Source: Terebella lapidaria (Eukaryota; Annelida; Polychaeta; Terebellida; Terebellidae). From it: a DNA stretch of 64,000 nt. The position numbers and the translations under genes were made by a program. The stretch is taken from positions 28,627,950 through 28,691,949 of the forward strand of contig OX424569.1 of assembly GCA_949152475.1 (NCBI GenBank), given 5' to 3'. A model generated the notes under the pieces. The model worked only from the letters and a program-made list of their open reading frames with translations, was not told the origin of the DNA and searched no databases. Shown here in pieces: positions 11,163 to 23,098 of this stretch; within the stretch, counting starts at the first letter, position 1, and every line of letters starts with the position of its first letter.

Positions 11163-11170
11163 TATATATA
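11163..11170 (+). promoter_or_regulatory. TATA box of cyclase gene 1
   Basis: TATATATA-type element about 55 bp before the start codon. The surrounding GAGAAGGATAT...TATATAG.ACAA is conserved, in inverted orientation, upstream of gene 3 (32634-32642). That supports a real core promoter. Confidence 0.65.
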
Positions 11171-11223
11171 GTACAAGAACGGGTTGATGTACATCTGGCT
11201 CGCAATTAAATCAAGCAAACACG

Positions 11224-11399
11224 ATGGACCTTCCAAGAGTTGTTTTCTACTTGGTAGGAATTATACAGCTGGTTGATGCTGAAATCATTCTACTAGATAT
11301 GACTCACACATTTGATAGCGAAAGTCTCTACTGGCCCAATGGACAGGCGTCTTTCAGTTCGGATGTCGTGACCAAAGGAGTGACTGATCAAGGATTCTT
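11224..11399 (+). CDS. cyclase family gene 1, exon 1 (signal peptide)
   Basis: The exon encodes MDLPRVVFYLVGIIQLVDA, a clear signal peptide. It continues with the N-terminal strand of the cyclase fold, EIILLDMTHTFDSESLYWPN, where DMTHT...YWP is the usual family opening. It ends in phase 2 at TT|GTAAGT. The same length (176 nt) and phase are found in gene 3, and the same phase in gene 2. The start is chosen because it opens the signal peptide and matches gene 3. It joins the exon at 16710 over a 5.3-kb intron. Confidence 0.8.
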
Positions 11400-11973
11400 G
11401 TAAGTAGTGCTGGTCATCCCATTGACCATCCGCCCTGCATGGATAGGTTCTGCTGCTTGTTCTATGTTCTATACGGATTTTAAATGTGCTAGATGAGATG
11501 AATAGTGTGTGTTCAGTGGACGTGTATTACTGAGAGCAGCATGACAGATCTGGGAGGACAAGGGTTGCCTTCTGACTTAGCTACAGAAGTCCGGTTTAGG
11601 GGCGGATCTGGGGTTGATTCTGAGCGTTTGAAAGGCACCCAATATGGGCTCAGATCCAGTTAGTTTTTGACGTGTGATAAAAATTGAAATTTTCAATGAG
11701 CAACCCATGACGTTACATTCCATCGATGATCGATGATCGACTCTGGTAAGGTACCGTATATATGCACCTGGTTGGTTTGCCTGACTAGCTCTGGTTAACA
11801 CACTGCAAGTGCCCAACAATGTGTCCCGTATTGACGCGCAAAATGATATACTTTTAAAAATTCACGAAATTCTGTTTTGTTCAGATATAATGCCATGGCC
11901 TTATATAGTTATAGGACCACCCTGTATTTTTAGCCAATAAGGGCCGATAAGCTATTGTCGAGGTTTTTCGTCT

Positions 11974-12005
<32 letters not shown>

Positions 12006-12429
12006 TCGCCACATCATCTGTTAACATTTTTTTTATTTTTTTTCGGGTTGATGAATTTGTCCATAAATTTGTGTGAATATGTATTGGGTCAATACCCTCA
12101 GACATTTTTTTTCTTTTTTTTATTGAAGCGATTATGCAGTTTTGGCCGCCATTTTTATGCCGAAAATGGCCATATTTGCATGTTTTCCACTTAATTATTT
12201 TCTCAAAAACTGTCTGATCAGTTTTGAGATTTTAGCTTCAAAATGTTCTCCACATGTATCCTTATAATGCTTATAAGTTTCGATGCTCTTGAATCGCCGG
12301 TCTGCGTGTGACGGCCATTTTGATGTTTTTTGCGGGGCCCAAATAGGACTTTCCCATGTTAAATTCTCTTATGCTTTATAATGGGCCACAATGTTCTTGA
12401 TATCTCACTTAATATTGAGATTAGAGACT
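11400..12429 (+). repeat. intron 1 of gene 1: conserved start, then repeat body
   Basis: The first ~150 bases match, inverted, the start of the gene 3 intron (about 32220-32405). From about 11930 comes a copy of the GTCCGATAACC repeat body with a (TCG)n microsatellite at about 11970-12005, leading into the satellite array that follows. No additional exon is needed, since the phases of the two exons fit directly. Confidence 0.6.
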
Positions 12430-13440
12430 TGGAATCAGTTGTGGACATATAGGAAATTATATATGCTCAATATTTTATGACCTTGAATTTGACCTTTGAG
12501 CTCATTTTCAAGGTCAGAGCACAAAATCGCTAATATCTCGCTTATTATTCACTTTACAGCTTGGGAATCAACTGTGGACATATAGGAAGTGATATATGCT
12601 GAATATTTTCGTGACTTTGAATTTGACCTTGAACCTCATTTTCAAGGTCAGAGCACAAAATGGCCAATGTCTCGCTTATTATTGACTTTACAGCTTAGGA
12701 ATCAATTGTGGACATATAGGAAGTGATATATGCTGAATATTCTCGTGACTTTGAATTTGACCTTTGACTCCATTTTCAAGGTCAGAGCTCAAAATGGCCC
12801 AAATCTCTCTTATTATCGACTTTACAGCTTAGAAATCTATCGTGACCATATAGGAAATGATATCTGCCGAATATTCTGATGACCTTGAATTTGACCTTTG
12901 ACCTCATTTTCAAGGTCAGAGCACAAAACGGCCAATATCTCGCTTATGATTCACCTTACAGTTTGGGAATCAATTGTGGACACATAAGAAATGATATATG
13001 CTGAATATTCTCATGACCGTGAATATGATCTTTGACCTCATTTTCAAGGTCAAAGCACAAAATGGCTAATATCTTGCTTATTATCGACTTTACAGCTTAG
13101 AAATCAATTGTGGACATATAGGAAATGATATATGCTGAATATTCTGATTACCTTGAATTTGACCTTTGACCTCATTTTCAAGGTCAGAGCACAAAATGGC
13201 TAATATCGCGCTTATTATTTACTTTTCAGCTTGGGAATCAATTGTGGACATATAAGAAATAATATATACTGAAAATTCTCGTGACTTTAGATATGACCTT
13301 TGACCTCATTTTCAAGGTCGGAGCACAAAATGGCGCATATCTCACTTGTTGTCAAATTTACAGCTTACGAATCAATTGTGAACATATAGGAAATGATATA
13401 TGCTGAATATACTTGTAACCTTGAAGTTACCAGATCATCA
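12430..13440. repeat. satellite block 2, about 133-bp monomers
   Basis: About eight monomers of the same family as 9571-10420, lying inside the intron of cyclase gene 1. It ends near 13435 with GTTACCAGATCATCAGTCTG, a diverged form of the terminus GGTTACCGGACC seen on other copies. The matching intron of gene 3 lacks this block at this place. Confidence 0.9.
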
Positions 13441-14509
13441 GTCTGATCACCTATTGGCTAGACGGTCAGTTACAGGTCCCTTGGGCCTATGTTTCGAATA
13501 TAGGTTCACACTGTATTTTCACATATAGGGCCTCTTATCATGCCCAGCATACTAGCAATGACGTTGCAGCCCAACCCCTACGCCCTCGATCTCAGGCTTA
13601 ATGATGGTACATGTTCAATGCTTTTTATACTGGGATTGGGAGATATGTAGGCTCAGATAGCACCTGATCGATATATTAAAGCAACTGCCTTCGAAACCAG
13701 TCAATATTTTTGAAAACTACATTTCATATTAAATATGCTAAATTAACTGTATGAGACGTACTCACATCAAATGTAATGACTATAACCAGTCCTGTGTGAA
13801 ATTTTGCTCATTTGAACAGGCGGTTTCACACGTAAATACAGGGACTACATCCATCACACGTAGATGTTAACAAAGCATAAAGCGCAAGATGGACTGACAA
13901 ATCCACGTATTTCATGGTATATCACTGATTATTTTCTCATAACTACACTGTATATGCAGAATGAGATACGAACTGGACAATGTACTCGGTGTGGACTTTT
14001 AGGCGTGATTTGGGCATTTGTTTACATTCGGGTTTGATGGATACAATTCGATTGTTTATATACAAAACCGGTACAGATTGTGTATTAAAACGGTCGAAAA
14101 GACAACTAAATCGGACAATTGTAATGGTAAAAATCATCGAGCACACCTTTTGTTATTTTGCATAAGATGTGTTGCACAAAAAAGATAGTTTTGAAAAAAA
14201 ATATTGCCTACATTCGAAGGCAGTAGCTTTAAATAATATTTCTGCATTGAATGTCAAATTGAAATTTTTTTTTATTCATATATATATATAAGACCGTGAC
14301 CGTATATTCTGATACGAAACCACTGTATTCAGGTATAAACATACTGATAAAGCCACCACTCGGATATAAAAGTTGTTCAAAGTGGAAACGAACTCGGTGG
14401 GAATTTTCCAGACACATGTAATGTGAAAAATGAGATCGTCATTTGATTGATTTTGAAACTGCCGGATGAACTCACTAGTATTTAAAACAACGACAAAAAA
14501 TCAAAGGCC
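13441..14509. other. intronic sequence, nothing recognised
   Basis: Apart from a short TA repeat near 14278-14292, I see no feature. Confidence 0.4.
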
Positions 14510-14940
14510 TGTTTCATCAATCCAATATTGAATGGTATCTAATTGCACATCCTCTGTACATACATTTCACATTGTTATATGCTCATGTGATTTTGATACT
14601 TCAGCACAATTATATTGAGTATCGGGCGAATGTCCTTCACATGGGAGTCAATCGGTAGTTTCCTACCAATTACAAGACTTATATCCCCAAACTTGAAAAA
14701 GGTTATCAATCTACCCCAATGTTGAATTACAGCCCAAAGCGGATCTCAGAAATCTGAGCATATGGAATATTTGGTCGTGTTTGTATCCACCAGTATTGTT
14801 GTATTGTTTTGATTATGGACCAGGAAACACATTGATATGTATTCTACACAATCATGATTGTTCATCTACAAAAGCAAGCAAATGCACATAACCGTTTACC
14901 GACACAGAAATTCTATGATGTGACATATTTTTGTCATGAC
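14510..14940. repeat. conserved intron block with half foldback MITE
   Basis: The block from CTGTTTCATCAATCCAATAT through GTTTACCGACACAGAAATTC matches about 31640-31985 in inverted orientation, i.e. in the same sense relative to genes 1 and 3. Part of it belongs to the foldback family at 2990-3566. The insertion therefore predates the gene duplication. Confidence 0.7.
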
Positions 14941-15110
14941 TTAGCACTCATACATATGTGATAAGTATTTCATATGTATGACTTAGTATTTCCTACATAT
15001 ATGTTAGTATCCCATGCGTATGACTTATTATCTCATACGTATGACATGGTATCTCAAACAAATGTGTTAGTATCTCACATTTATGACTTATTATCTCATA
15101 CGTATGAGTC
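14941..15110. repeat. minisatellite of CATACGTATGAC units
   Basis: Imperfect repeats of TATGACTTAxTATCTCATACG with a period of about 25-30 bases. Palindromic CATACGTATG cores recur. Confidence 0.7.
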
Positions 15111-15339
15111 AGAGAAAAAATAACTTCTCTGTTTGTGGCACGAACGGGGCGCCATAGTATACTACCCCTGAGAGTCAAACGGTAATTTTCTACATTTCAT
15201 ACCATATCGCGAAATTCGAAGTATTCATTCATGATATCCACCATACAAAATAACATACCCATACATGTAAATATAAATAACACATTTCAATGCATAGTAG
15301 ACAATACAATGGGGGTACCTGCTGATACCATAAACCTGA

Positions 15340-16390
15340 AATCCCATATGGCCGCCATCGCTATTTTGAATGTGTAATGTCCAGTATCTCTGTGGCCGAA
15401 TCAGAACTAATGATGAAAAAGCATTTTACTGGTTTCAGCATGATAAAGCTACTGGAATGGTTATGTCCGAGTTTCGGATCAATGCTAGTCTCGAAATCCA
15501 AGATGGCCGCCATCTCAGATCCGAAAAATGGCCTAATTTGACACAATTTGCCAAAATGAGCTAATATATGGCTAATTGTAGATTGAAATGTCAAATTTTA
15601 CTAGCAACTACATGTACATATCTAACACAATTCAGTATGTATTTTATTTTCTCAAGGATTGTTTGGACATGGATATCCAAGATGGCCGCCGTCTGCAATA
15701 TTGAATATTAGCTAGGCAGATAAATTTATGTGAAAAAAAAGATGCTCATTGCCTGCAGATAGTACAAAAACTTATCCCTGGGGGTTTTAGGGACATGCTG
15801 AATCCGATTTGAATGGGAACCACGTCGTCAGAGCAAGGGATCTCACTCAAAATGGCTTTTTTCGAAATGGCCGTCGTCCAAACTTTCAAAATCATGTTTT
15901 GGGCTATAACTCAGCTTCTATTGCAAGTAGAGACAAGATTTTGTCGTCTCTACCCATGTTTGTGGGGCTGAGGAATACAATGGTGTCATTGCTGAGAAAC
16001 CGTGACTGTGACAATTCAATACCACAGATGGCGGCCATCCTGGATTTTATTGTCCGAACAATCCTTGGAAAAAGAAAATGAGAACTGAATTGTGTTAGAT
16101 ATGTAGTTGCTAGTAAAATATGACATCTCAATCTCAATCCAAATCCATATATTAGCTCATTTTGGCAGGTTGTGTCAAATTAGGCCATTTTTCGTATCTG
16201 AGATGGCGGACATTATGGATTTCGAGACTAGGATTAATCTGAAGATCAAAAACAACCATTTTCATGGCTTTATCATGCTGAAATCAGTGAGAATGATAGT
16301 TTGTTCATTGTTATAGCTGATTCATCCAATGCGATAGTGTTTATTGCACATTTCAAAATTACGATGGTGGCCATTTTGGATTTTACGCTC
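15340..16390. mobile_element. foldback element, about 1.05 kb
   Basis: The left arm (about 15345-15700) returns inverted at about 16020-16390, including AAGATGGCCGCCATC-type motifs, TTGACACAATTTGCCAAAAT and CTAGCAACTACATGTACATA blocks. The centre is near 15860. It lies about 320 bp before exon 2 of gene 1. The AAGATGGC words match the core bound by YY1-type factors in other animals. No protein. Confidence 0.75.
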
Positions 16391-16709
16391 TGGCAGAGTT
16401 AGCCGTAAAATTCCAGAGGTGCATAGGAGCTTATTTTTTATCAAAATAGCTCAGGTAATTGAATCAATAATAAAAAAAATGTACGGGAAAAGAGTTACGG
16501 AATCCAGGGAAATGATCGTACTATTTTGAACACGTGTGTGGGTTGTGTACACAGTTCTAGACATTGTTCCTTCCATGGTATGGTTCACGACATACAGAAG
16601 CAGGTCAGCTTAGAAATACACCATACATGTGCGAGTCATGTACCGATGAAGTCAGGAAATCATTGTGACAAGCTGTTACTTTAACTCAATGTTCTCGTTA
16701 TATTTTCAG

Positions 16710-17379
16710 TGTATTTTCTGATGAGTACCAAAGTGGGACACACCTGGGAACACACATCGACGCACCCATTCACTTCCACGAACAAAGTCACGCTATAGAC
16801 GAGATCCCGCTCGCAAATCTCATCGCGCCCGCAGTCGCCATCGATATTCGCCAGAGGGCAGCTAGCGACCCCGATGTTAACATCACACTGGATGACGTAC
16901 AGTCGTGGGAAACGCAGCATGGGCGGATTCCGGACAAGGCGGTAATATTCCAATGTGCTGGATGGAGTGATCGATATCCCAACAAATCGGCAGTCTTCGG
17001 GAATGATCGGAATGACACAAGTGATTTTCACTTTCCTGCGTTCAGCCTGGATGCGGCCGAGTGGCTGGTAACGGAGCGGAATGTCGTCGGGCTTGGCGTT
17101 GATACGCCTAGCATTGACTACGGGCAGGGCGATCAGTTTCTAGTTCACCGCTACACCGCATCGAAGAACATATTCCTCTTGGAAAACGTCAAAGACACTT
17201 GCGAGTTGCCGCCAGGTGGGGCTACCGTATACGTGATGCCCATGAAGATCGCTGGAGCCAGTGGCGCCCCCGTCCGGATTCTGGCCACGTGGGACACAGA
17301 AACAAACCGGGCGGTCTCGATCAGTATTGGACTGTTTACAATCGTTATTACATGTGTGCTCTGTGGCCTTCGGTTTTGA
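16710..17379 (+). CDS. cyclase family gene 1, exon 2 (catalytic body)
   Basis: After TATTTTCAG the exon completes a phase-2 codon and reads VFSDEYQSG, then THLGTHIDAPIHF, the metal-binding and catalytic motif of the cyclase superfamily (isatin hydrolase, kynurenine formamidase, bacterial Kyn B). It continues with IDIRQ, FQCAGWSDRYPNKSAVFGND, FHFPAF, LGVDTPS, VHRYTA, ENVKDTCELPP and MKIAGASGAPVRILA, all standard blocks of the family. With exon 1 the protein is 281 residues, normal for a secreted member. The last ~20 residues (ISIGLFTIVITCVLCGLRF) are hydrophobic after a small polar stretch, suggesting a GPI-anchor signal or membrane tail. These enzymes usually hydrolyse amide bonds of small cyclic or formylated substrates with Mn or Zn; the substrate here is unknown. 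An AATAAA lies at 17647-17652. Confidence 0.85.
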
Positions 17380-17844
17380 GATCTTGTTTTGTTGTGGATT
17401 TGATGCAAGTGTGTTGTCGATATGATGATGTTCACCTAGAATCACATAGATAATTTGAAATCGGAACGGTTCGAAGTACGTCTGTATGGTTGTGTGGCTT
17501 CATGTTGTTAAACGACACCATAAAGTTTTCAGTTTCGATGTGACTGTTGTAATTGCACATGTATTGATATGGAGTGACATTTTTCTGCCCCTGATATTGG
17601 TGAATTATTCGACTATTCTATCCACAAATGTGACGTTATTACCATGAATAAAATGCTTGTTTTCGTGTATCCAGTATAAAACATTCTGTTTGTGTGAAAA
17701 ACAATTTTAACCCAAAAAAACGCGTTACTTGTTATATGAATTATTATAGGCGGTCTATGTTTCAATACTCTCGATCAAAATTATAAACGTTGAAAATTGT
17801 AACTGAGACGTTGCTGGCCTTCACTTTGCTGAATTGTAATCGTG
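17380..17844 (+). other. 3' UTR and downstream of gene 1
   Basis: It matches, inverted and diverged, the 3' region of gene 3 (about 23990-24425). Shared blocks include ACATGTATTGATATG, CTGATATTG.TGAATTATTC and CTGTTTGTGTGAAAAAC. AATAAA at 17647 is a plausible polyadenylation signal. Confidence 0.65.
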
Positions 17845-18197
17845 CACGCGGTTTTTTTTACCCCTACCGTACATGTAATTCACAATTAAAAAGCATTCAA
17901 GAACTATAGTTCCCCTCTTTTATATTTGAAATATTTCAGCACATCACAGTATCAAGGCACAATGTATGTGCCTGCTCTACATGCATGACCAATGTGTTTA
18001 CAAATGTTTGCCTTTAGAAATGCAACCCTACCAATATTTCTCTTGATTGATACAATAATTGCCGACAATTATGGAGAATAAAATTGCATTCAACCAACAC
18101 ATCATTTCGGAAGCGTTGTTAGTGTACTATATCGCTACCACTCTTGTGGGGGCGCCACTGGTACTAGCGATCTTGGCGGGAAACACGTAGAGTGATA
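17845..18197 (-). pseudogene. 3' tail of a fourth cyclase gene, gene 2-like, antisense
   Basis: Read on the minus strand from about 18197, this is the end of a cyclase gene. It has GTGTTTCCCGCCAAGATCGC, then ACCAGTGGCGCCCCCACAAG, then a hydrophobic tail ending before a stop near 18033. The 3' flank follows to about 17845 (CATCACAGTATCAAGGCACA on the plus strand). The same stretch occurs in opposite orientation at the end of gene 2 (about 22940-23280). Only the last 40-50 codons are left; upstream coding sequence, including the catalytic motif, is absent and replaced by unrelated DNA. It marks the second half of an inverted duplication. Confidence 0.8.
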
Positions 18198-18670
18198 TTG
18201 GGAGTAAAACTACATGTATTTGTTCCAAATCAACTGCAAATATGCCTGTGGTCTCAGAAAAATAAATTGCAAAACAAACTATGTTTGGTCAGATGGATAA
18301 TTCAAGCATATGACAGTACTGGCAGCCGCTCATGTTTTGTTTTGTGCGCCACTCAGAATTACCTCTGACCTGAACCAGGTCACGCTCGATTGGCTCGAAC
18401 ATACGAGTAGCTAGGCTAGAATCGCAACCGCATTGCATCTAGGGATACAAAGCACCGAGAATGGCGGTAATATCAACAAGCTCGAACTGTCTCCACCAGA
18501 GACTTGCAACGAAATCAATGAGAAAAGGGAATCTATTAGGTACGGTGGCTGGCATCATAAAGAAAAAACTTATTTATTTCTTGAAGTAATCCAGACTGAT
18601 ACATAATTAACAGAATTTACGCGGAAATATCATTTTTTATGCGAATTATGCGAAATGTCATTTACTTGTT
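18198..18670. other. no gene recognised
   Basis: Sequence beyond the breakpoint of the truncated gene copy; nothing recognised. Confidence 0.4.
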
Positions 18671-19800
18671 AGGTTACCGGACCTATGGTCCGATAACCTA
18701 TTGGCATGGCGTTGCGTCCGTCGTCCGTCGTCGTCGTCGTCGTCCACATTTTTATCTTTTTTGTTCACAGGCGAATTTTTCTGTAATTTTGCACAAAAAT
18801 GCTCAAAAATAATTAAAGAAGGAGGTATTTTTTAGTTTTTTGATTTGCGCAATTTTTTTCAAAATGGCGGCCGATTTCCACGAAAAATGCCTGATTTTGG
18901 ACTTTGGCGGCCATTTTCTCAAAATCTGTTCAGTAACTTTTTTTTCTTTTTGATACATAACACTCCTCATATGTACTCCTATGATGTCTATAAGTTTCGT
19001 TGCGCTTGAATCGCTCGAAGTGGGCCATTTTGGCCCAAACTCGGCCCAAATGGGACTTTCCCATGTTAAATTCTCCTATGCTTTATAATGGGACACATTT
19101 TGTCTAATATCTCACTTAAGAGATAAGAGTTTAGGAATCAATTGTGGATATATAGGAAATGATATATACTGAATATTCTCGTGAACATGAATTTGACCTC
19201 TGACCTCAGTTTCAAGGTCAGAGCACAAAATGGCTTATATCTCGCTTATTATCGACTCTACAGCTTAGGGATCAATTGTGGACATATATGAAATGATATA
19301 TGCTGAATATTCTGATGACCTTGAATTTGACCTTTGACCTCATTTTCAAGGTCACAGGACAAAATGACTAATATCTCACTAATTATCGATTTTACAGCTT
19401 AGGAATCAATTGTGGACATATAGGAAATGCTATACGCTGAATATTCTCGTGAGCTTGAATTCGACCGTTGATCTCATTTTCAAGGTCAAGACCACAAAAT
19501 GACTAATATTTCGCTTATTATCGACTTTACAGCTTATCAAATTGTGAACATATAGGAAATGTTATATTCTGAATATTGTCATGACCTTGAGTATGACCTT
19601 TGACCGAATTTTCAAGGTCACAGGACAAAATGGCTAATATTTTTCTTCTGACCGACTTTACAGCTCAGGAATCAATTATGAACAAATAGGAAATTATATA
19701 TATTGTATACAGATTATTCTCATGACCTTCAATTTGACCTTTGACCTAAATTTCAAGGGCACAGGACAACCTGTGCCCTTGATATTTAGGTCAAAGGTCT
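18671..19800 (+). mobile_element. GGTTACCGGACC repeat with satellite tail (block 3)
   Basis: It starts GTTAGGTTACCGGACCTATG, then GATAACCTATTGGCATGGCG, a GTCGTCGTC run, GGCGGCC/GGCCATTTT blocks, and TAATGGGACACATTTTGTC. It then passes into about five 133-bp satellite monomers (19110-19760). The array ends in an inverted pair of ~30-base arms (19736-19765 and 19770-19799) built from GACCTTTGACC. The head-plus-satellite arrangement recurs at 11930-13440 and, inverted, at 28040-29823. It is non-coding, and the class of transposon is not known to me. Confidence 0.75.
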
Positions 19801-21062
19801 TGTCGTGATAAATTTCACGTTAAGATGACTTGTTGTGATATTGCAAGACATCTTGCTGAATTTATCAGGTTGAGACATCTTGACCTGATATTTTCACGTT
19901 AACACGTCTTGTTGCGTAAGTTAACACGACAAGTCACGATGAAACAACAGCCTATGTGCATGATCAAAGTATGCTTCCATAGTTTACATGCTTCGCTGCT
20001 CGAAGGAATGTATACGTTATATATGCCAGGTTGGAGCTCACTGTGTAATAGGGGTACAATGTGTGATAGGTTGGGATTTTTCTCGTTTCACGTGTCAGTG
20101 CATAAAAGTATGTACCTCTCGCCAAAGAGCAATTTAAATGCTTTTTCAAGTTTGTTTGTTTTCTGTTATCAAGTATAGGTGTGGTCAATTGAATAAACTT
20201 GTTTCAGAAAACATTCTTAGTTTGTTCCTGAAATATTGCCATCAATCCGGAGTTTACATGTGTCACTGTTGCAGTATTCAAATTAATACATATGTAGAAA
20301 TGTACTTTTGGGTGCAGTATGTTGATATCATAGCGGCCAGGTCATACACGTAAACATTGCTTCTGTATTTGCATGAACTTCCAAACTTTTCACGTGCATA
20401 ATAAAATAACGAAAATATTAACTTTTGATTACGGTGGATACGTGAAAAATATGTACGTATCGCCAAAAGTCAGTAATTGTGTAATATATACTCGTATGAA
20501 ATTAGTGAAGTGCATATAAATGAATGACCCTCCAATATTAATATTGATACATAAATTGAAATAGACTTGGCTACGCAGGGTGCGTCCAGAAATGTTAAAA
20601 GCGGTTGGGAGGTTTCAGATCATAGGGCCGGGGGACCGGAGTGGCGGAAACCCAGGAGATCTTGGAGGAAACTATTTGACAAACTGTGAGGGCGGTTATG
20701 AGCCACCGTAGATAAGAAATTCAATATTGTTAACTACGAAATATGTTATAATTATAAAAACAAAGTCGTATCTAAGGCACTATCAGATGATTGCATATTT
20801 TGTACACACTGTTTACATATGGTAATTGTGTCACTGTTTCGTAAACAATGTGTCAAACAAGTAATTCGGAGATGTTTGTTTGTGCATTGTTATGACAGCT
20901 TGATAAGCTGAAGATATATCAAAGTACAGTTGTTGTTCCATCAACTGATTTCAAACAAACATATTTCTGCTATATTTGTTAGTTGAGATTCCTAGTCGTA
21001 ACAAGTGATGCATGTTTTAACAATAACTTTGATTTTGAATAAACACAGATCTCGTGTAGGTC
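19801..21062. other. no gene recognised
   Basis: It begins with repeated CTTGTCGTGATAAATTTCACG-like and ACATCTTGACCTGATA words (19801-19945). The rest is plain sequence upstream of gene 2. Confidence 0.4.
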
Positions 21063-21069
21063 TATAAAA
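21063..21069 (+). promoter_or_regulatory. TATA box of cyclase gene 2
   Basis: TATAAAA 75 bp before the start codon. A transcription start near 21093 would give a short leader. Inferred from position only. Confidence 0.5.
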
Positions 21070-21143
21070 CTGCTGCAGATATCGGCCAAACTGGAAATGA
21101 CAAAACACCACGTTAAGTCAGAGGTTTCAATCTTCTGATCATT

Positions 21144-21322
21144 ATGACCATGAATTGTGTCCATATCATTTGCATACTACATGTATGCATTGCCAATTCG
21201 GTATGGAGTGAGATGGTGGACATGACGCATTCTAACACAGAGGAAACGATTTTCTGGCCTAACGGCCAAGAAAACTTTCATCACGAGGATGTTTTCGAGG
21301 GAGTCTCTCCTAAAGGGTTCTG
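21144..21322 (+). CDS. cyclase family gene 2, exon 1 (signal peptide)
   Basis: It reads MTMNCVHIICILHVCIANSV then WSEMVDMTHSNTEETIFWPN and ends GFW in phase 2 at TG|GTGAGT. The signal peptide and the DMTHS...FWPNGQ opening mirror exon 1 of genes 1 and 3, but identity is much lower, so this is a distinct paralogue. ATG at 21144 is the first in frame; an internal ATG two codons later would also keep the signal peptide. Confidence 0.8.
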
Positions 21323-22416
21323 GTGAGTACATTCAGATCAGGCCGTTCCTGTTTAATTTTCCGTTTCCGTCCCCGCGCGCCAGTTTTTTTTTTTACGAAA
21401 TTTTGAGAAAAAAACAAACAACATAAATATGTGATATCGTGGAAATAATTACGATTTTTGACACACAAAATTCTATCGATCTTAGTAACGCTTCCCAAGC
21501 GTGGTCTCGTAGCACCACTGAACCGAATAGCGAGTGTTTATACAAAATATAACCTTTGTTTTGCTCAAACATTTTAAATAAACATTTCTTACCATAAAAA
21601 AAGTTCTGAGATATAATGTGTAAATATTGGACATTATTAAACATACCCAAACATCATTTGCATTCATAGGTTCATTGCAAGGTATATTGTTTCTTATTCA
21701 AGGGCTCGTGTTTTTTTTCCATCCTCCCTCCTAGCTTTTAATTTTCCGAAGGACGAGAAACAAAAAAATATTCAGGAGTGGCCTCATGACAAATAAGTGT
21801 TTCTCGTCCTCACGTTTTTCTCGGACAGAGGTCATATTCAAATAGGCCTATTAGTCAGGCAAAATGACCGTCTCCGCATTCTTTCAAAACAGAGACGGGG
21901 TCGAGGGTTTTTTTTTCTATATTTTGTATAGGTCATTAAAGAATGAAGGGCTATTTGCCACCTCTGCCTATAATTCTACTCTTGACATGGATTTAATCGG
22001 CAGGAATGTGTTTCATTGAACATTTAATATATTTTATGTAACCGGCTAAAGGCGGGAGTATATTTTTATAATTTGTTTCATCGGAAAATTCAAGAAAAAT
22101 TCAAGTAGGCCACTTTCAGCAAGGTAGAAATCGAGGATGCGATAAACAATTATGAAATTCTCAACGGCTTATGATAATAGTTATATTTGGAATTTCTGAT
22201 TAAAGAGTAGTACAAGTTTTCTTTTGGTGTGCCGCTAACATATTTCACAACGCTCCCAGAATGATTTTTTTTGAATGAAAATAATTTTTTTGAATGATTT
22301 TTTTTTTGAATGAAAATCTCACGAAAATCCATGAAAAATGGGCGAAATTTTACGAATCGATATACCCACGCTTTCTATTTGTATTACACGTAGGCTACTG
22401 TCCGATATTTTGCCAG
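21323..22416 (+). other. intron of gene 2
   Basis: 1.1 kb, GT...AG. T-rich runs; no transposon recognised, in contrast to the swollen introns of genes 1 and 3. Confidence 0.6.
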
Positions 22417-23098
22417 GGTGCACGCCGACCAGTTCAGCAGTGGAATACACGTTGGAACGCACATGGATGCCCCTAATCACTTCAGCCAGCAAGGGCTGAC
22501 CGCCGACCGCATTCCATTGGAAAATCTCGTCGGTCCGGCAGTTGTCATCGACATTCGCCAGGCGGCCGCACGTGACCCGGACGTGAACCTCACTTTGGCT
22601 GATGTTGCATCGTGGGAACGGAATTACGGACGGATTCCAAAAGGGGCGATAGTTCTTCAGTGTGCGGACTGGAGTGATAGGCACCCGAATAAGCGGGAAG
22701 TGTTCGGCAACGATCGCGAGGAAATAAGCGACTTCCATTTTCCCTCTTTCGATATTGATGCTATTCAATGGCTTATCACTGAACGGGGAATCGTGGGTTT
22801 CGGAGTGGACACACCATCACTCGACTGGGGTCAAAGCAAGTCCTACCCGGTGCATAGGTTCTCAGCTTCACGCGATGTTTACGGACTGGAGAACGTTAAG
22901 GACACATGTAAAATCCCGCCAGTCGGCGCCACGCTCTACGTGTTTCCCGCCAAGATCGCTGGTGCCAGTGGCGCCCCCACAAGAGTGGTAGCGATGTGGG
23001 AAACTAACAACGCTTCCGAAATGATGTGTTCGTTGAATGCAGTTTTATTATTTATAACTGTCGCCAATTTTTGTATCAATCAAGAGAAATACCTCTAA
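22417..23098 (+). CDS. cyclase family gene 2, exon 2 (catalytic body)
   Basis: After TTTTGCCAG the codon is completed as W and the frame reads VHADQFSSG, IHVGTHMDAPNHF (metal-binding motif intact), IDIRQAAA, LQCADWSDRHPNKREVFGND, FHFPSFD, FGVDTPSLDWGQSKSYPVHR, ENVKDTCKIPP and PAKIAGASGAPTR. The whole protein is 286 residues. The C-terminus, ETNNASEMMCSLNAVLLFIT and onward, is a small-residue site followed by a hydrophobic tail, consistent with GPI anchoring. Gene 2 and gene 3 converge, with 1.3 kb between their stops. AATAAA at 23266-23271 follows at a plausible distance. Function is by family only. Confidence 0.85.

Noticed and set aside
11955-12194. Arg-rich frame RRRRRRRR near a TCG microsatellite
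   Set aside because: Product of the (TCG)n repeat inside a dispersed element.
16681-17453. Several open frames on the opposite strand or other frames of cyclase exon 2, also at 22319-22768 and 24451-25017
   Set aside because: Shadows of the conserved cyclase frame; the peptides have no family features.
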